From the NCBI GenBank assembly GCA_959601025.1, contig CAUGOD010000003.1, positions 1 to 64,000 on the forward strand: a stretch of DNA of 64,000 nucleotides. Direction: 5' to 3'. The position numbers were made by a program, and so were the translations under genes. The DNA is from an uncultured Oscillospiraceae bacterium. Lineage in GTDB: Bacteria; Bacillota; Clostridia; Oscillospirales; Acutalibacteraceae. The stretch's first letter is position 1. Every line of letters begins with the position of its first letter. The notes below the pieces were generated by a model. It saw only the letters and a list, made by a program, of their open reading frames with translations, was not told the origin of the DNA and ran no database searches. Shown piece after piece: positions 54,759 to 62,699 of this stretch.

Positions 54759-57700
54759 TTATTTCGGACGGACCAGCACCGTATGCACTTCGAAGGGATG
54801 GAAATCCAGCCCAAAGCCGGAAGGTTCGGCAGTAAACTTCGCCGCTTCCTCCCGTGAAACGGGACGTTCGAGCAGATCGGTCAGACTGTCTGCGCGCAGG
54901 CCGTTCAGGGTAATATGCGCCCGGGTACGCTTCCCGCCGGCTTCGTACAGCCGCAGAATATACCCGTCGGTATCCTCCGCCTTCTTGACGGCGTCGATCA
55001 GGATGTTCGGCTGATCGACAAACGCCAGCGCGTCGCAGAAAGGCAGCGCCTTCCCGCCGTTCTTCGGCGCCTCCAGCGCGAGAAGAGGCATATTCAGCTC
55101 GTAACCCGCACGGACCACGCCGCCGTCGATCACATTCCCGGCATGGGGCAGGACGGAATAGGTAAAGGTATGCACGCCCTTGTCCCCCTCCTCGCAGGGG
55201 CACATCTGGCTGCGGAGCAGGTCGATATCCAGCACGCCGTCCCAGATTTTATAGCCGTATTTGCAATTGTTCAGCAGCGCGACGCCGTACCCGTTGTCCG
55301 CCATATCCACCCATTTGTGGGCGCAGACCTCGAACTTGGCCTGATCCCAGGTGGTGTTCTGGTGGGTGGGACGCTGGATATGGCCATACTGGATTTCACA
55401 ACGGGCCGCGTCGGTTACGATATCCACCGGGAAGGAGGAACGCAGCATCTTGTAGGTTTCGTTCCATTCCACCGTGGTCTCGAAATCGAGCTGCTTGGAA
55501 CCGTCCTTCAGGGTCACGGTCTGGGAAATCTTCGACTGGCCGATGGTATACTCCATGGCGATCCCCTGCACCACTCCCCGGACAAAGCCGCGGGCGGAGA
55601 TACGCTTCGCCTGTTCCGGCGTACAGGTCAGGTAGCCCTTATTAATGTCCCAATGCGTATACTCATCGTCATAAAGCTTCAGCGCATTACCTACCGTATT
55701 CGGACGCAGAACCTCGCGGCCCTCCTCCTTGTCAAACAGGGAAGCGATCGTCCCATCCGAATTGAACACCGCGCAAAGGCGGCTATTCTCCAGTCGGTCG
55801 GAGGGCGCGGCCTTCTCCTCGACAACCGGCCGGCCCGCCATATCGATCACAGTATAACCCAAAGGCGGCACGGTCACCGGAAGCTGGCGGCCGGCGAATT
55901 CGATCGTCTCCGTCCGTTCCCAGGAGGTAGGATTGAACACCGCGACCGGCTCGGCCATCGCCGCGGTATCGGCGGCCCCGATCAGCAGGGCTTCCGCCTC
56001 CGCGATCATCCCGTCCAGCTCCTCCAACAGGAGACGGTACCGGGCATGGGTTTCCTCATACGCCCGCTTGATGGAGGAACCCGGCAGGCAGTCGTGAAAC
56101 TGGTACAGCAGCATTTCCTTCCAGATTTCCTCCAGCCGGTCGTGCGGGTAGGAGGTCCCCAGCCGAAGGGCGGCGAGGGTGTACAACCATTCGGTGTGAT
56201 AGAGCTTAATCTCCATCAGCCGGTTATACAGCTTCCCCTTGGCAATGGAGGTATAGGTCCCCTGATGCCGCTCGAAATACAGCTCGCCCACCCATTTCCG
56301 GTAGGTATCCCGCTTCTGGTTGATCCGCTCGAAGAAATCGACGCAGAATTCCGGGCGGAGCGGCGGCACGCCTTTGAGATTCTTCTGGCGCTTGATCCGC
56401 TCCAGATGCTCGTAGCCCGGTCCGCCGCCGCCGTCCCCGATGCCGTAAAGCTGGAGCGCTTCGCCGCAGCGGTCGAGATCGGTATAGTGGTGCAGGCCGT
56501 AAATGGCCATCTGCGGCACGGCGGCGCTGTTGTAGCTGTCCTCCGGCAGCATATGGGTGAGCACCTCGCTGCCGTCGATCCCCTTCCAGAGGAAGGTGTG
56601 CCGCGGGAAACGGTTGGTGTCGTTCATGGAGAGCTTCTGGGTCATGAAATAGGGGGTGCCGCTCTTGACCAGCAGCTGGGGCAAAGCGGCCGAATACCCG
56701 AACACGTCGGGGAGGAAGCCGACCTTCATCTCCTTGCCGAATTCCTCCATGAAGAACCGCTTGCCGTACAAAATCTGCCGCACCAGCGATTCGCCGGTCG
56801 GGAGGTTGGTGTCCATTTCCACCCAGAAGCATCCCTGGCATTCCCAGCGGCCTTCCTTCTCCCGCTCCTTGATCCGCTTGTAGATGGAAGGATAATGCTC
56901 CCGCATCCAGACATAGATTTGGGGTTGGCTGCATCCGAATTTATAAAAGGGATATTTCTCCATCAGGTACAGGGCGGTGGAATAGGTCCGCGCCCCCTTT
57001 CGGATGGTCTCCCGCTCCGGCCAGAGGAAAATCAGATCGAGATGGGAATGCCCGATGGAGGAATATTGAAGCTCCATCGTGTCGTTCTCCCGTTCCAGCA
57101 GCTTGGCCAGCGAAGCGCGGGCGGCCTGCATGCTCTCCTGCGTGACGGTATCGAGCAGGCGGGACGCTTCCAGCATGACGGGAAGCACTTCGTCCGCATA
57201 GGCGTCGTCGTTTTCACACAGGCCGACGTACAGACTCAGGCAGACGGTGAAATCATAGAACAGATCACGGGCGAGGGTGTCCACCGTTACGATAGAGGCT
57301 TCCTTCACCCGGCCGTCGTTGCGGTATTGGCCCTGCAGATCGTTGCAGCCGGCGTCCACCCAGAGGTCCACCGGCTCGTCCCCGGTGGAGCAGTCGCTGA
57401 CCTCCACCGTCTTTTTCCCCCACAGGCCGAGAGGAAATTCGTCGGTGGTGGTAACGCTGGTCAGTCCTTTGAGGGGCTCGCCGTTCGCGTCGAACACCAG
57501 GCCTTCGCCCGAAAAGTCGATCAGCAGGGAAACCTTCTTCCCCTTCGCCTTCGGCGGAACCTGTCCGCGGAAATGGAACCAAGCGCAGTCGAACAGCTCT
57601 CCCCAGGTGTCGCCGATGGCGGGGGTGATATGCCGGCCGGTCGTTCGCTCCGCATACGGCATCGGCTCTTTGGTCACATAGGCCTCGATCGACAGGTCGG

Positions 57701-57839
57701 CGACCGGCGTGTAGATCGCTTGCTCGATCTTTTCCCGCACCGCGACAAAGGCTTTTTCAAACTCGCGGAACGAAGCCGCGCCCTTGCCGAAATCGGGTTT
57801 GCCCAGCATCTCGACAAAATCAATATTGAGGTTCCCCAT
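54759..57839 (-). CDS. GH38 alpha-mannosidase
   Basis: 1026 residues, the usual size for bacterial GH38; no signal peptide. The zinc-binding entry is IGHSHLDLIFLWPERETIRK (His and Asp ligands), a variant of the usual GHAHIDTAWLWP. The nucleophile Asp is in FLPDVFGYSAALPQ, with WVEMDTNLPTGESLVRQ before it. Beta-domains fill the C-terminal half. It removes alpha-mannosyl units from an imported oligosaccharide in the cytosol. It follows the ribokinase-family gene, and an operator-like site lies 127 bases upstream, so it may have its own regulated promoter. AAAGGAAGG is 7 bases before ATG. Confidence 0.92.
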   Translation of the reverse strand: MGNLNIDFVEMLGKPDFGKGAASFREFEKAFVAVREKIEQAIYTPVADLSIEAYVTKEPMPYAERTTGRHITPAIGDTWGELFDCAWFHFRGQVPPKAKGKKVSLLIDFSGEGLVFDANGEPLKGLTSVTTTDEFPLGLWGKKTVEVSDCSTGDEPVDLWVDAGCNDLQGQYRNDGRVKEASIVTVDTLARDLFYDFTVCLSLYVGLCENDDAYADEVLPVMLEASRLLDTVTQESMQAARASLAKLLERENDTMELQYSSIGHSHLDLIFLWPERETIRKGARTYSTALYLMEKYPFYKFGCSQPQIYVWMREHYPSIYKRIKEREKEGRWECQGCFWVEMDTNLPTGESLVRQILYGKRFFMEEFGKEMKVGFLPDVFGYSAALPQLLVKSGTPYFMTQKLSMNDTNRFPRHTFLWKGIDGSEVLTHMLPEDSYNSAAVPQMAIYGLHHYTDLDRCGEALQLYGIGDGGGGPGYEHLERIKRQKNLKGVPPLRPEFCVDFFERINQKRDTYRKWVGELYFERHQGTYTSIAKGKLYNRLMEIKLYHTEWLYTLAALRLGTSYPHDRLEEIWKEMLLYQFHDCLPGSSIKRAYEETHARYRLLLEELDGMIAEAEALLIGAADTAAMAEPVAVFNPTSWERTETIEFAGRQLPVTVPPLGYTVIDMAGRPVVEEKAAPSDRLENSRLCAVFNSDGTIASLFDKEEGREVLRPNTVGNALKLYDDEYTHWDINKGYLTCTPEQAKRISARGFVRGVVQGIAMEYTIGQSKISQTVTLKDGSKQLDFETTVEWNETYKMLRSSFPVDIVTDAARCEIQYGHIQRPTHQNTTWDQAKFEVCAHKWVDMADNGYGVALLNNCKYGYKIWDGVLDIDLLRSQMCPCEEGDKGVHTFTYSVLPHAGNVIDGGVVRAGYELNMPLLALEAPKNGGKALPFCDALAFVDQPNILIDAVKKAEDTDGYILRLYEAGGKRTRAHITLNGLRADSLTDLLERPVSREEAAKFTAEPSGFGLDFHPFEVHTVLVRPK

Positions 57840-57965
57840 CTGAAAACCTTCCTTTCTTCCTCCCGGCGCTTTGGAGACCCGGGGGAAATCTACAGAGTAA
57901 ACCGTCCAAGGTAATCCCGTTCCCTGCCGGTACGGCTCCCCGCCGGCAAGGGAACGACCTCTCGC

Positions 57966-57977
57966 GTAAACGTTTTC
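57966..57977. promoter_or_regulatory. Operator-like site upstream of the GH38 gene
   Basis: GTAAACGTTTTC, one mismatch from the perfect palindrome at 53065. It lies between the kinase gene and the GH38 gene. No clear promoter was found next to it. Confidence 0.5.
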
Positions 57978-58083
57978 TCAGTCGGGTGAATAGCACACGG
58001 CAGCGGCGGCCGCCGTGTACCGAAACGCTGTTCCTCGTCCCGGCTTTTCACCGTGGAATGCCGTTTATAGCCGATTTTTACTC

Positions 58084-58127
58084 GTCCAAGACTTGTCCAA
58101 GACTTGTCCTAGACTCGTCCTAGACTC
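58084..58127. repeat. 11-bp tandem repeat array after the kinase gene
   Basis: Four exact-length units: GTCCAAGACTT twice, then GTCCTAGACTC twice, with a fifth partial unit. It starts 26 bases after the kinase stop. In the message it reads GGACGAGTCTA/GGACAAGTCTT, related in period and GGA-AG pattern to the array at 53140. Confidence 0.8.
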
Positions 58128-58153
58128 GTCCCGTTTTGCCGCGGCGCCACCGT

Positions 58154-59050
58154 TCAGCGAACCAGCGTCAGGTTGGCGTTTTTCACCTGCTCCATCGTCG
58201 GGATGGAGGGCGCCGCGCCCTTGACCGAGACCGCCAGGGAGGAGGCGATCGACGCTTTTTCCAGCGCGGAAGCCGGCGTTTCCCCGCTTGTAATGCAGGT
58301 CAGGAAGTATCCGGTAAAGGTATCCCCCGCCGCGGTGGTATCCGCCACCGGCACATCGTAAATGCCATGCTGGCAGCGGATTTTCCCGTCGTCGTACACC
58401 GCGCCGTCCTTGCCGAGCGTCAGCACTACGACGCAATCGGGATACCGGCGGCGGAATTCCGCGAGGATATCATCGGCCAGCTTTTTCCCGGTGATTTCCT
58501 TGCCTTCGATTTCGTTCAGGATAAAATAGGTGATTTTCTCCAGCGGGAGCTTAAAGAGATTCTCCCCGATCGGCGAGGGGTTTAGGGCAATTTTCATCCC
58601 CTTGGCCGCCGCCTTCTCCACAATATAGTCAAGGTCGTTGATCTCGTTCTGAAGCAGCAGCACATCGCCCGCCTCGAATTCGGCCAGCACCTCGTCCACA
58701 AAGCCGTCGGTCACGGCCTGGTTGGCCCCGCCATAAAGCAGGATGCAGTTTTGCCCGCTCTTATCCACCTGGATAATGGCGTGGCCGCTCGGCCCCTCCA
58801 CATAGCGGACAAAGCGGGTGTCGGCTCCGCTTTCCTTCAGCAGGTCGAGCAGCATTTCGCCGTCCGCGCCGATGCAACCGGCATGGTACACGGTCGCGCC
58901 GGCCCGGGCCAGGGACAGCGACTGGTTCAGGCCCTTGCCGCCGCTGAACTTTTCCAGCTTGGCGGAGGAAAGCGTCTCGCCTGCACGGACAAAATGGTCC
59001 ACCGAATAAACGTTATCCAGGTTCAGCGAACCAAAATTCAAAATCTTCAT
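58154..59050 (-). CDS. PfkB-family carbohydrate kinase, ribokinase-like
   Basis: 298 residues from the second ATG; the first, 12 bases upstream, is nearly as good. GSLNLDNVYSVDHFVRAGET and FSGGKGLNQSLSLARAG are ribokinase-type substrate motifs, and DTTAAGDTFTGYF holds the catalytic Asp and anion hole. It phosphorylates a pentose or hexose with ATP. Ribose is the default for this subfamily; fructose made by the cupin isomerase or another sugar is possible in this region. It is upstream of GH38. Confidence 0.85.
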   Translation of the reverse strand: MKILNFGSLNLDNVYSVDHFVRAGETLSSAKLEKFSGGKGLNQSLSLARAGATVYHAGCIGADGEMLLDLLKESGADTRFVRYVEGPSGHAIIQVDKSGQNCILLYGGANQAVTDGFVDEVLAEFEAGDVLLLQNEINDLDYIVEKAAAKGMKIALNPSPIGENLFKLPLEKITYFILNEIEGKEITGKKLADDILAEFRRRYPDCVVVLTLGKDGAVYDDGKIRCQHGIYDVPVADTTAAGDTFTGYFLTCITSGETPASALEKASIASSLAVSVKGAAPSIPTMEQVKNANLTLVR

Positions 59051-59248
59051 GAATCGTTCCATTCCTTTCTTAAACCGGGCGTCCCGCAGTGGTTTTCGGG
59101 AAAAGCGTAAGGCGTCCCCTCGGTAGGCCGGCCGGTTCCCCTCGCCAGCCCGCCGAACCGAAGGGGACAGCGGCCGCCTTATCTCCTGCTCCGTCTACCA
59201 ACCCCGCCGGAATGCCATCGGCCCCGCCGCTCGTTTATGTATGCGCCT

Positions 59249-59254
59249 ATTGTA
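59249..59254 (-). promoter_or_regulatory. Weak extended -10 promoter for the kinase gene
   Basis: TGTTACAAT on the minus strand is an extended -10 element (TGnTACAAT) with no good -35. It lies about 200 bases upstream of the kinase start. Confidence 0.35.
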
Positions 59255-59304
59255 ACACATTTTCCTCTGAAATCCTACGGGGTATCGCCGCCTTTTTGAA
59301 AAAG

Positions 59305-59350
59305 GTCAAAAAAAGTATGTCCCTTGCCACGTTCATGGCAAGGGACATAC
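59305..59350 (-). terminator. Intrinsic terminator of the single-module surface protein gene
   Basis: A perfect 14-bp stem GTATGTCCCTTGCC with its complement, 8-base loop, followed on the minus strand by TTTTTTTGACC. Confidence 0.88.
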
Positions 59351-59436
59351 CTCAAACGGAGAGAAAACCTCCGTCGGAAGAGAACCTTCGCCGGAAGGAA
59401 CCCTTCCGCTCATCTCATAGTGGCAAACAAGACGGA

Positions 59437-60207
59437 TTAGGCCTTCTTCGCTTTCTTCGCGAGGACAACAGCCGCCAGAGCAACCACGCCGGCCATCACG
59501 GGCAGGGCGGTGGCCGCTTCGCCGGTGGAGGGGCTGGTCGTCGCGTTGTTGTCGTTGTCGTTGCCGGTGTTGCTGTCGCCGCTGGCAGCCGTAAAGTCAA
59601 CCTTCACGCTGTCAAGGGAAACATTCAGCGTAGCGCCGTTGCCGCCGCCGTTGCAGACGAAATAGATCATATCGCCGGCTTTGACTTCTTTCTCAATCAC
59701 GCCGCTCTTGCCGCTGTTATCGACGCCTTTGACCTCGCCGGTATACAGCACTTCTTTATTCAGCATGATGGTAGCCTTGCCAGCCTTGAAGGAAGCGTTC
59801 GGAGACTCATAGGTCTCGTCCTCATTCACGTTGGTATAACCAAAGTGATTCCACTCGGCAATCTTGGCGGTGCCGTCGGCCGGAGCCTTGAACGCCAGGA
59901 TGATATCATAGGCTTTGCCGCCTACAGAACCGCACTGCGCGTCAACGCCGCCCCAATTGCACATCGAAAAATAATTGTAGCTGCCGGGATCTTCAGCATT
60001 CACCTGCCAGCTGTCGGCCCACTCGCCATGCAGCGTCAGCTCTTTAATGGTCGCTTCGCTGTCATCGCTGTACATGTAGTACCACACCGGGCCCTGATCC
60101 TTGTCACCGGCGAACGCGTCTTTGACCGCATAGCTGTCAGCGGCGAACGCGCTCATGGACAGAGCCATTGCGAGCGCCAGGCCGACGCCCAGAATCTTCT
60201 TCTTCAT
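59437..60207 (-). CDS. Wall-anchored putative carbohydrate-binding protein, one module
   Basis: 256 residues. A signal peptide (about 1-22, ending SAFA) is followed by one beta-sandwich module: YAVKDAFAGDKDQGPVWYYMYSD, FSMCNWGG, AFKAPADGTAKI and KAGDMIYFVCNGGG (first quoted as QGPVWYYMY). That pattern matches jelly-roll modules with QG-N-WYY and DAIYFRVN motifs seen in many bacterial glycosidases. A Ser/Asn/Asp linker and SPSTGE, a membrane helix and a KKAKK tail form a sortase-like anchor. It probably binds a glycan at the surface. AGGAGGAG is 7 bases before ATG. Related to the next gene. Confidence 0.72.
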   Translation of the reverse strand: MKKKILGVGLALAMALSMSAFAADSYAVKDAFAGDKDQGPVWYYMYSDDSEATIKELTLHGEWADSWQVNAEDPGSYNYFSMCNWGGVDAQCGSVGGKAYDIILAFKAPADGTAKIAEWNHFGYTNVNEDETYESPNASFKAGKATIMLNKEVLYTGEVKGVDNSGKSGVIEKEVKAGDMIYFVCNGGGNGATLNVSLDSVKVDFTAASGDSNTGNDNDNNATTSPSTGEAATALPVMAGVVALAAVVLAKKAKKA

Positions 60208-60319
60208 TTGGAAACTCCTCCTAATAAATAATGTTTTACAGGTTCCCCTGCTTTTGCCCCACAGAAAACGGTTCTTCCTGCGCGCAATCGTTACCGCACA
60301 TGCAGACGACAGCAGCGAA

Positions 60320-60333
60320 GGTTAATCGTTTTC
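60320..60333. promoter_or_regulatory. Operator at the single-module surface protein promoter
   Basis: GGTTAATCGTTTTC lies at about +2 to +15 of the predicted transcript. The same 14 bases occur at the same place in front of the two-module gene (62065-62078). CcpA is an alternative binder to the local LacI protein. Confidence 0.65.
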
Positions 60334-60341
60334 ACAGCCCT

Positions 60342-60370
60342 ATACTAGCACATCTTTTTATAGATTGCAA
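60342..60370 (-). promoter_or_regulatory. Promoter of the single-module surface protein gene
   Basis: TTGCAA (60365-60370), 17-base spacer, TAGTAT (60342-60347) on the minus strand. The leader is about 128 bases. Confidence 0.7.
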
Positions 60371-60472
60371 GGGGTTTTTCGAATATTTTTATTCATTTTA
60401 TGGTGCGTTTCCAGAGCCGAACTCTTTTTTCGGGAGGAAATTCCCTCTTCATACAGGCATTCCAGATACCGG

Positions 60473-60509
60473 AAAAGGGCCGCCGCAGAATTGTTCCGGC
60501 GGCCCTTTT
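60473..60509 (-). terminator. Intrinsic terminator of the two-module surface protein gene
   Basis: AAAAGGGCCGCCG pairs with CGGCGGCCCTTTT around an 11-base loop, about 30 bases after the stop. Confidence 0.85.
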
Positions 60510-60537
60510 CAGCAATCCATGTTTGAAAGCAGGTGAC

Positions 60538-61917
60538 TTACCGCTTCTTTTTCAATACCAGAGCTACACAGCCGGCGACCGCCGTCAAGGCCAGCGCGCC
60601 GCCCACCGCCGCCGCGGATTCCCCCGTCGCCGGGCTGGTGGGAGTGGTTTCCGAAGGCGTCGTCTCGGAAGGCGTAGTGGAAGGCTCCGTCGGGTTCTCC
60701 GGGTTTTCCGGATTTTCCAGCGCCATGAACACCACGCCGATGGAATCCATCGTCACGTTGGCAACATTGCCCGAAACGCGGAAGTAAATGCGGTCGCCCT
60801 TCTTCACTTCCTGCGCTACGACATCCTCTTCGCTCATAACCACGTCGCCGTTGCAGTCCGCCCAGTCGGCGTCGGCCGGCCAGATTTTCTCGCCGTTCCG
60901 TTCAATGCGAACCTTGCCCTGGGTCGCATCGTTGGAGACAAACGCCCACTCGGTATCTTCTCCCGCATACACATCCTCGAACATCCAGGGCGCCAAGCCG
61001 GCAACGCCGTCGGCCGGCGCTTCCCAGACCAGGGCGAGGTCATAGCCGTCCCCGCTGGTCGCCTTCATGCCGTCCCAGTCGAAGATGGAGTAATAAATGC
61101 CGGCCGCATTGGGGTCTTCCGCCACCTGCCAGTTGGCAGCGGTAATATTCCCTTCTTCATCCTTGCCGGACCAATCCTCGTTCAGGTGCAGATTCTTCCA
61201 TCCGGTTCCGTCGTTGTACTGGAAATACCACACCGGACCCTGTTGATCGGAAGCCAGCGCATTCTCCGCCAGATATACATCCATTCCAAGATCAATATAT
61301 TCCACTGCGATGGAATCCATCAGGACGGTAACGCCCGCGCTTTCTCCGGCGTTCACGCGGAAATAGAGCATATCGCCTTTTTCCACATAGGTCAGGCCTT
61401 CCTCGCTGGTATGATCCTCGTCCAGCGTAGTCGCCCAGTCAGCTTCCTCCGGCCAGAGCTTCTCGCCGTTCTGCTCGATCCGCACCTGGAACGCGTCCTC
61501 CGCCGCGACATATTCGTCGTCTTTAATATCGGTGTACGCGAGATAATCCCATGCGTCGATGCCTAGGAACCCATCGTGCGGGGCCTTGAAGGCGACGGCG
61601 ATGTCGTATGTCACACCGTCTTTTACGCCGGCCTGCGCGGCCACGCCGCCCCATTGACAAAGGGAGAAGTAGATGCTGTCTCCATTAGGATCGGCGGAAA
61701 CCTGCCAGTTGTCGCCCCATTCCGCGTAATGCGTGAGCTCCTTCCAGCCTTCGCCGTCGTTGTACATGTAGTACCAGACCGGACCCTGCTCACTGTCGCC
61801 CGCATACGCATCCTTCAGCGCATAACGCTCCGCGTCCTCTGCTGAAGCGGAAAGCGGCGCCAACGACAGAAGCATGGCGGCGGCCAGACCCAAACCGAAT
61901 GCCCTTTTCTTCACCAT
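60538..61917 (-). CDS. Wall-anchored putative carbohydrate-binding protein, two modules
   Basis: 459 residues. A signal peptide (about 1-26) is followed by two copies of the module found in the neighbouring gene: residues about 32-230 (QGPVWYYMYNDGEGW, FSLCQWGGVAAQ) and 235-410 (QGPVWYFQYNDGTGW, YSIFDWDGM). Each ends with a GD-(L/I)YFRV strand. A Pro/Thr/Glu-rich linker (NPENPTEPSTTPSETT) leads to SPATGE, a membrane helix and KKKR, a sortase-like anchor. It probably arose by module duplication from the one-module gene or the reverse. Promoter and operator layout match that gene. The glycan bound is unknown. Confidence 0.72.
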   Translation of the reverse strand: MVKKRAFGLGLAAAMLLSLAPLSASAEDAERYALKDAYAGDSEQGPVWYYMYNDGEGWKELTHYAEWGDNWQVSADPNGDSIYFSLCQWGGVAAQAGVKDGVTYDIAVAFKAPHDGFLGIDAWDYLAYTDIKDDEYVAAEDAFQVRIEQNGEKLWPEEADWATTLDEDHTSEEGLTYVEKGDMLYFRVNAGESAGVTVLMDSIAVEYIDLGMDVYLAENALASDQQGPVWYFQYNDGTGWKNLHLNEDWSGKDEEGNITAANWQVAEDPNAAGIYYSIFDWDGMKATSGDGYDLALVWEAPADGVAGLAPWMFEDVYAGEDTEWAFVSNDATQGKVRIERNGEKIWPADADWADCNGDVVMSEEDVVAQEVKKGDRIYFRVSGNVANVTMDSIGVVFMALENPENPENPTEPSTTPSETTPSETTPTSPATGESAAAVGGALALTAVAGCVALVLKKKR

Positions 61918-62064
61918 GAATCCCTCCTATAAATTTTGTTTCCCACACTTTACCGGCGCGGCGGAACCGTTCCGGCGCTCTTTCGATAAAACGATTTCCC
62001 ATCAATAGATGAAAAAGCCGGGCGCTTTTTCAAATGGAAAGCATTCCCGGGCCATGTCATCTAT

Positions 62065-62078
62065 GGTTAATCGTTTTC
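62065..62078. promoter_or_regulatory. Operator at the two-module surface protein promoter
   Basis: GGTTAATCGTTTTC, identical to 60320-60333 and at the same distance from the -10, about +2 to +15. Confidence 0.65.
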
Positions 62079-62086
62079 TCTTCTGT

Positions 62087-62115
62087 ATAATACCAGAACA
62101 TCGAAAAAAAGTCAA
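62087..62115 (-). promoter_or_regulatory. Promoter of the two-module surface protein gene
   Basis: TTGACT (62110-62115), 17-base spacer, TATTAT (62087-62092) on the minus strand; near consensus. Confidence 0.78.
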
Positions 62116-62386
62116 GCATTTTGTTATGTTATCCTATAAATTTATCCAATTGTAGGATGTTCTTTTGCATTATTCCCGTGCTTATACCGCTGCTCCGATC
62201 GGTTGCGAAGCGCATCCGTGTCCGTTTGTACGCCCGATCAGGAAAAAGGCGCGGTTCCGCGTCCATTCAACAGGAAAGGCGCATCACAAGCCATGGCCCG
62301 CAAGGGGTTTTTCAGAGGCGCAACATTTGCTGCCCCTATTTCGGCACTATCGCCCCCAGACTTCGCCTTCAGGGAAGATCGAAAAG
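62116..62386. other. Gene-free stretch
   Basis: About 270 bases between the surface protein promoter and the terminator at 62387. Open frames lack ribosome sites; nothing recognised. Confidence 0.45.
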
Positions 62387-62425
62387 CCCTCTGGCGGTCA
62401 TCGTTCAGGTAACGCCGCCAGAGGG
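62387..62425 (-). terminator. Terminator of the EamA transcript
   Basis: CCCTCTGGCGG pairs exactly with CCGCCAGAGGG; CTTTTCG follows on the minus strand. Confidence 0.6.
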
Positions 62426-62444
62426 GGCCCAGTCAAAATGTTAT

Positions 62445-62699
62445 TTACGGAGAAACCCACATCCCGGCGGGCGGTTCTTCGCCCGCCGCCGTCCGTATCC
62501 GGAGGAAATACCCGAATTCATTCGCGTTGTACGGCTTCCAGCCGCAAACCCAGTTTTTCAGCAGGAGGGTGGTTTTCCCCGCGGGCAGGCGGACTTCCGC
62601 CGCCTCTGCCGCCTCCGCCGTTTCACGGGCTGTCTTCCGGAATCTGCCGGCCCTCCCCCGAAATACCGCCGCCTCCGCAGAAGCTATATAAAGAGCGCC
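62445..62699 (-). pseudogene. Possible C-terminal remnant of a beta-sandwich protein
   Basis: A minus-strand frame without a start reads VRLPAGKTTLLLKNWVCGW and ends EPPAGMWVSP before a TAA at 62445. The LPAGKTTLLLKNW segment followed by FGYFLRI resembles the last strands of CBM or PA14-like modules (LKAGKNTLLLK, W-F-LRI). It begins right after the EamA stop and has no N-terminal part, so it looks like debris of a larger gene. Confidence 0.35.

Noticed and set aside
54915..57914. 999-residue plus-strand frame opposite the GH38 gene
   Set aside because: Mirror of the GH38 codon pattern; no motif or ribosome site.
58084..58127. CRISPR array
   Set aside because: Units are 11 bases with no spacers, so this is a simple tandem repeat.
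58084..58127. TRAP-binding site for tryptophan control
   Set aside because: Some GAG/TAG triplets have 2-3 base spacing, but too few and in a sugar gene context; kept only as a speculative idea.
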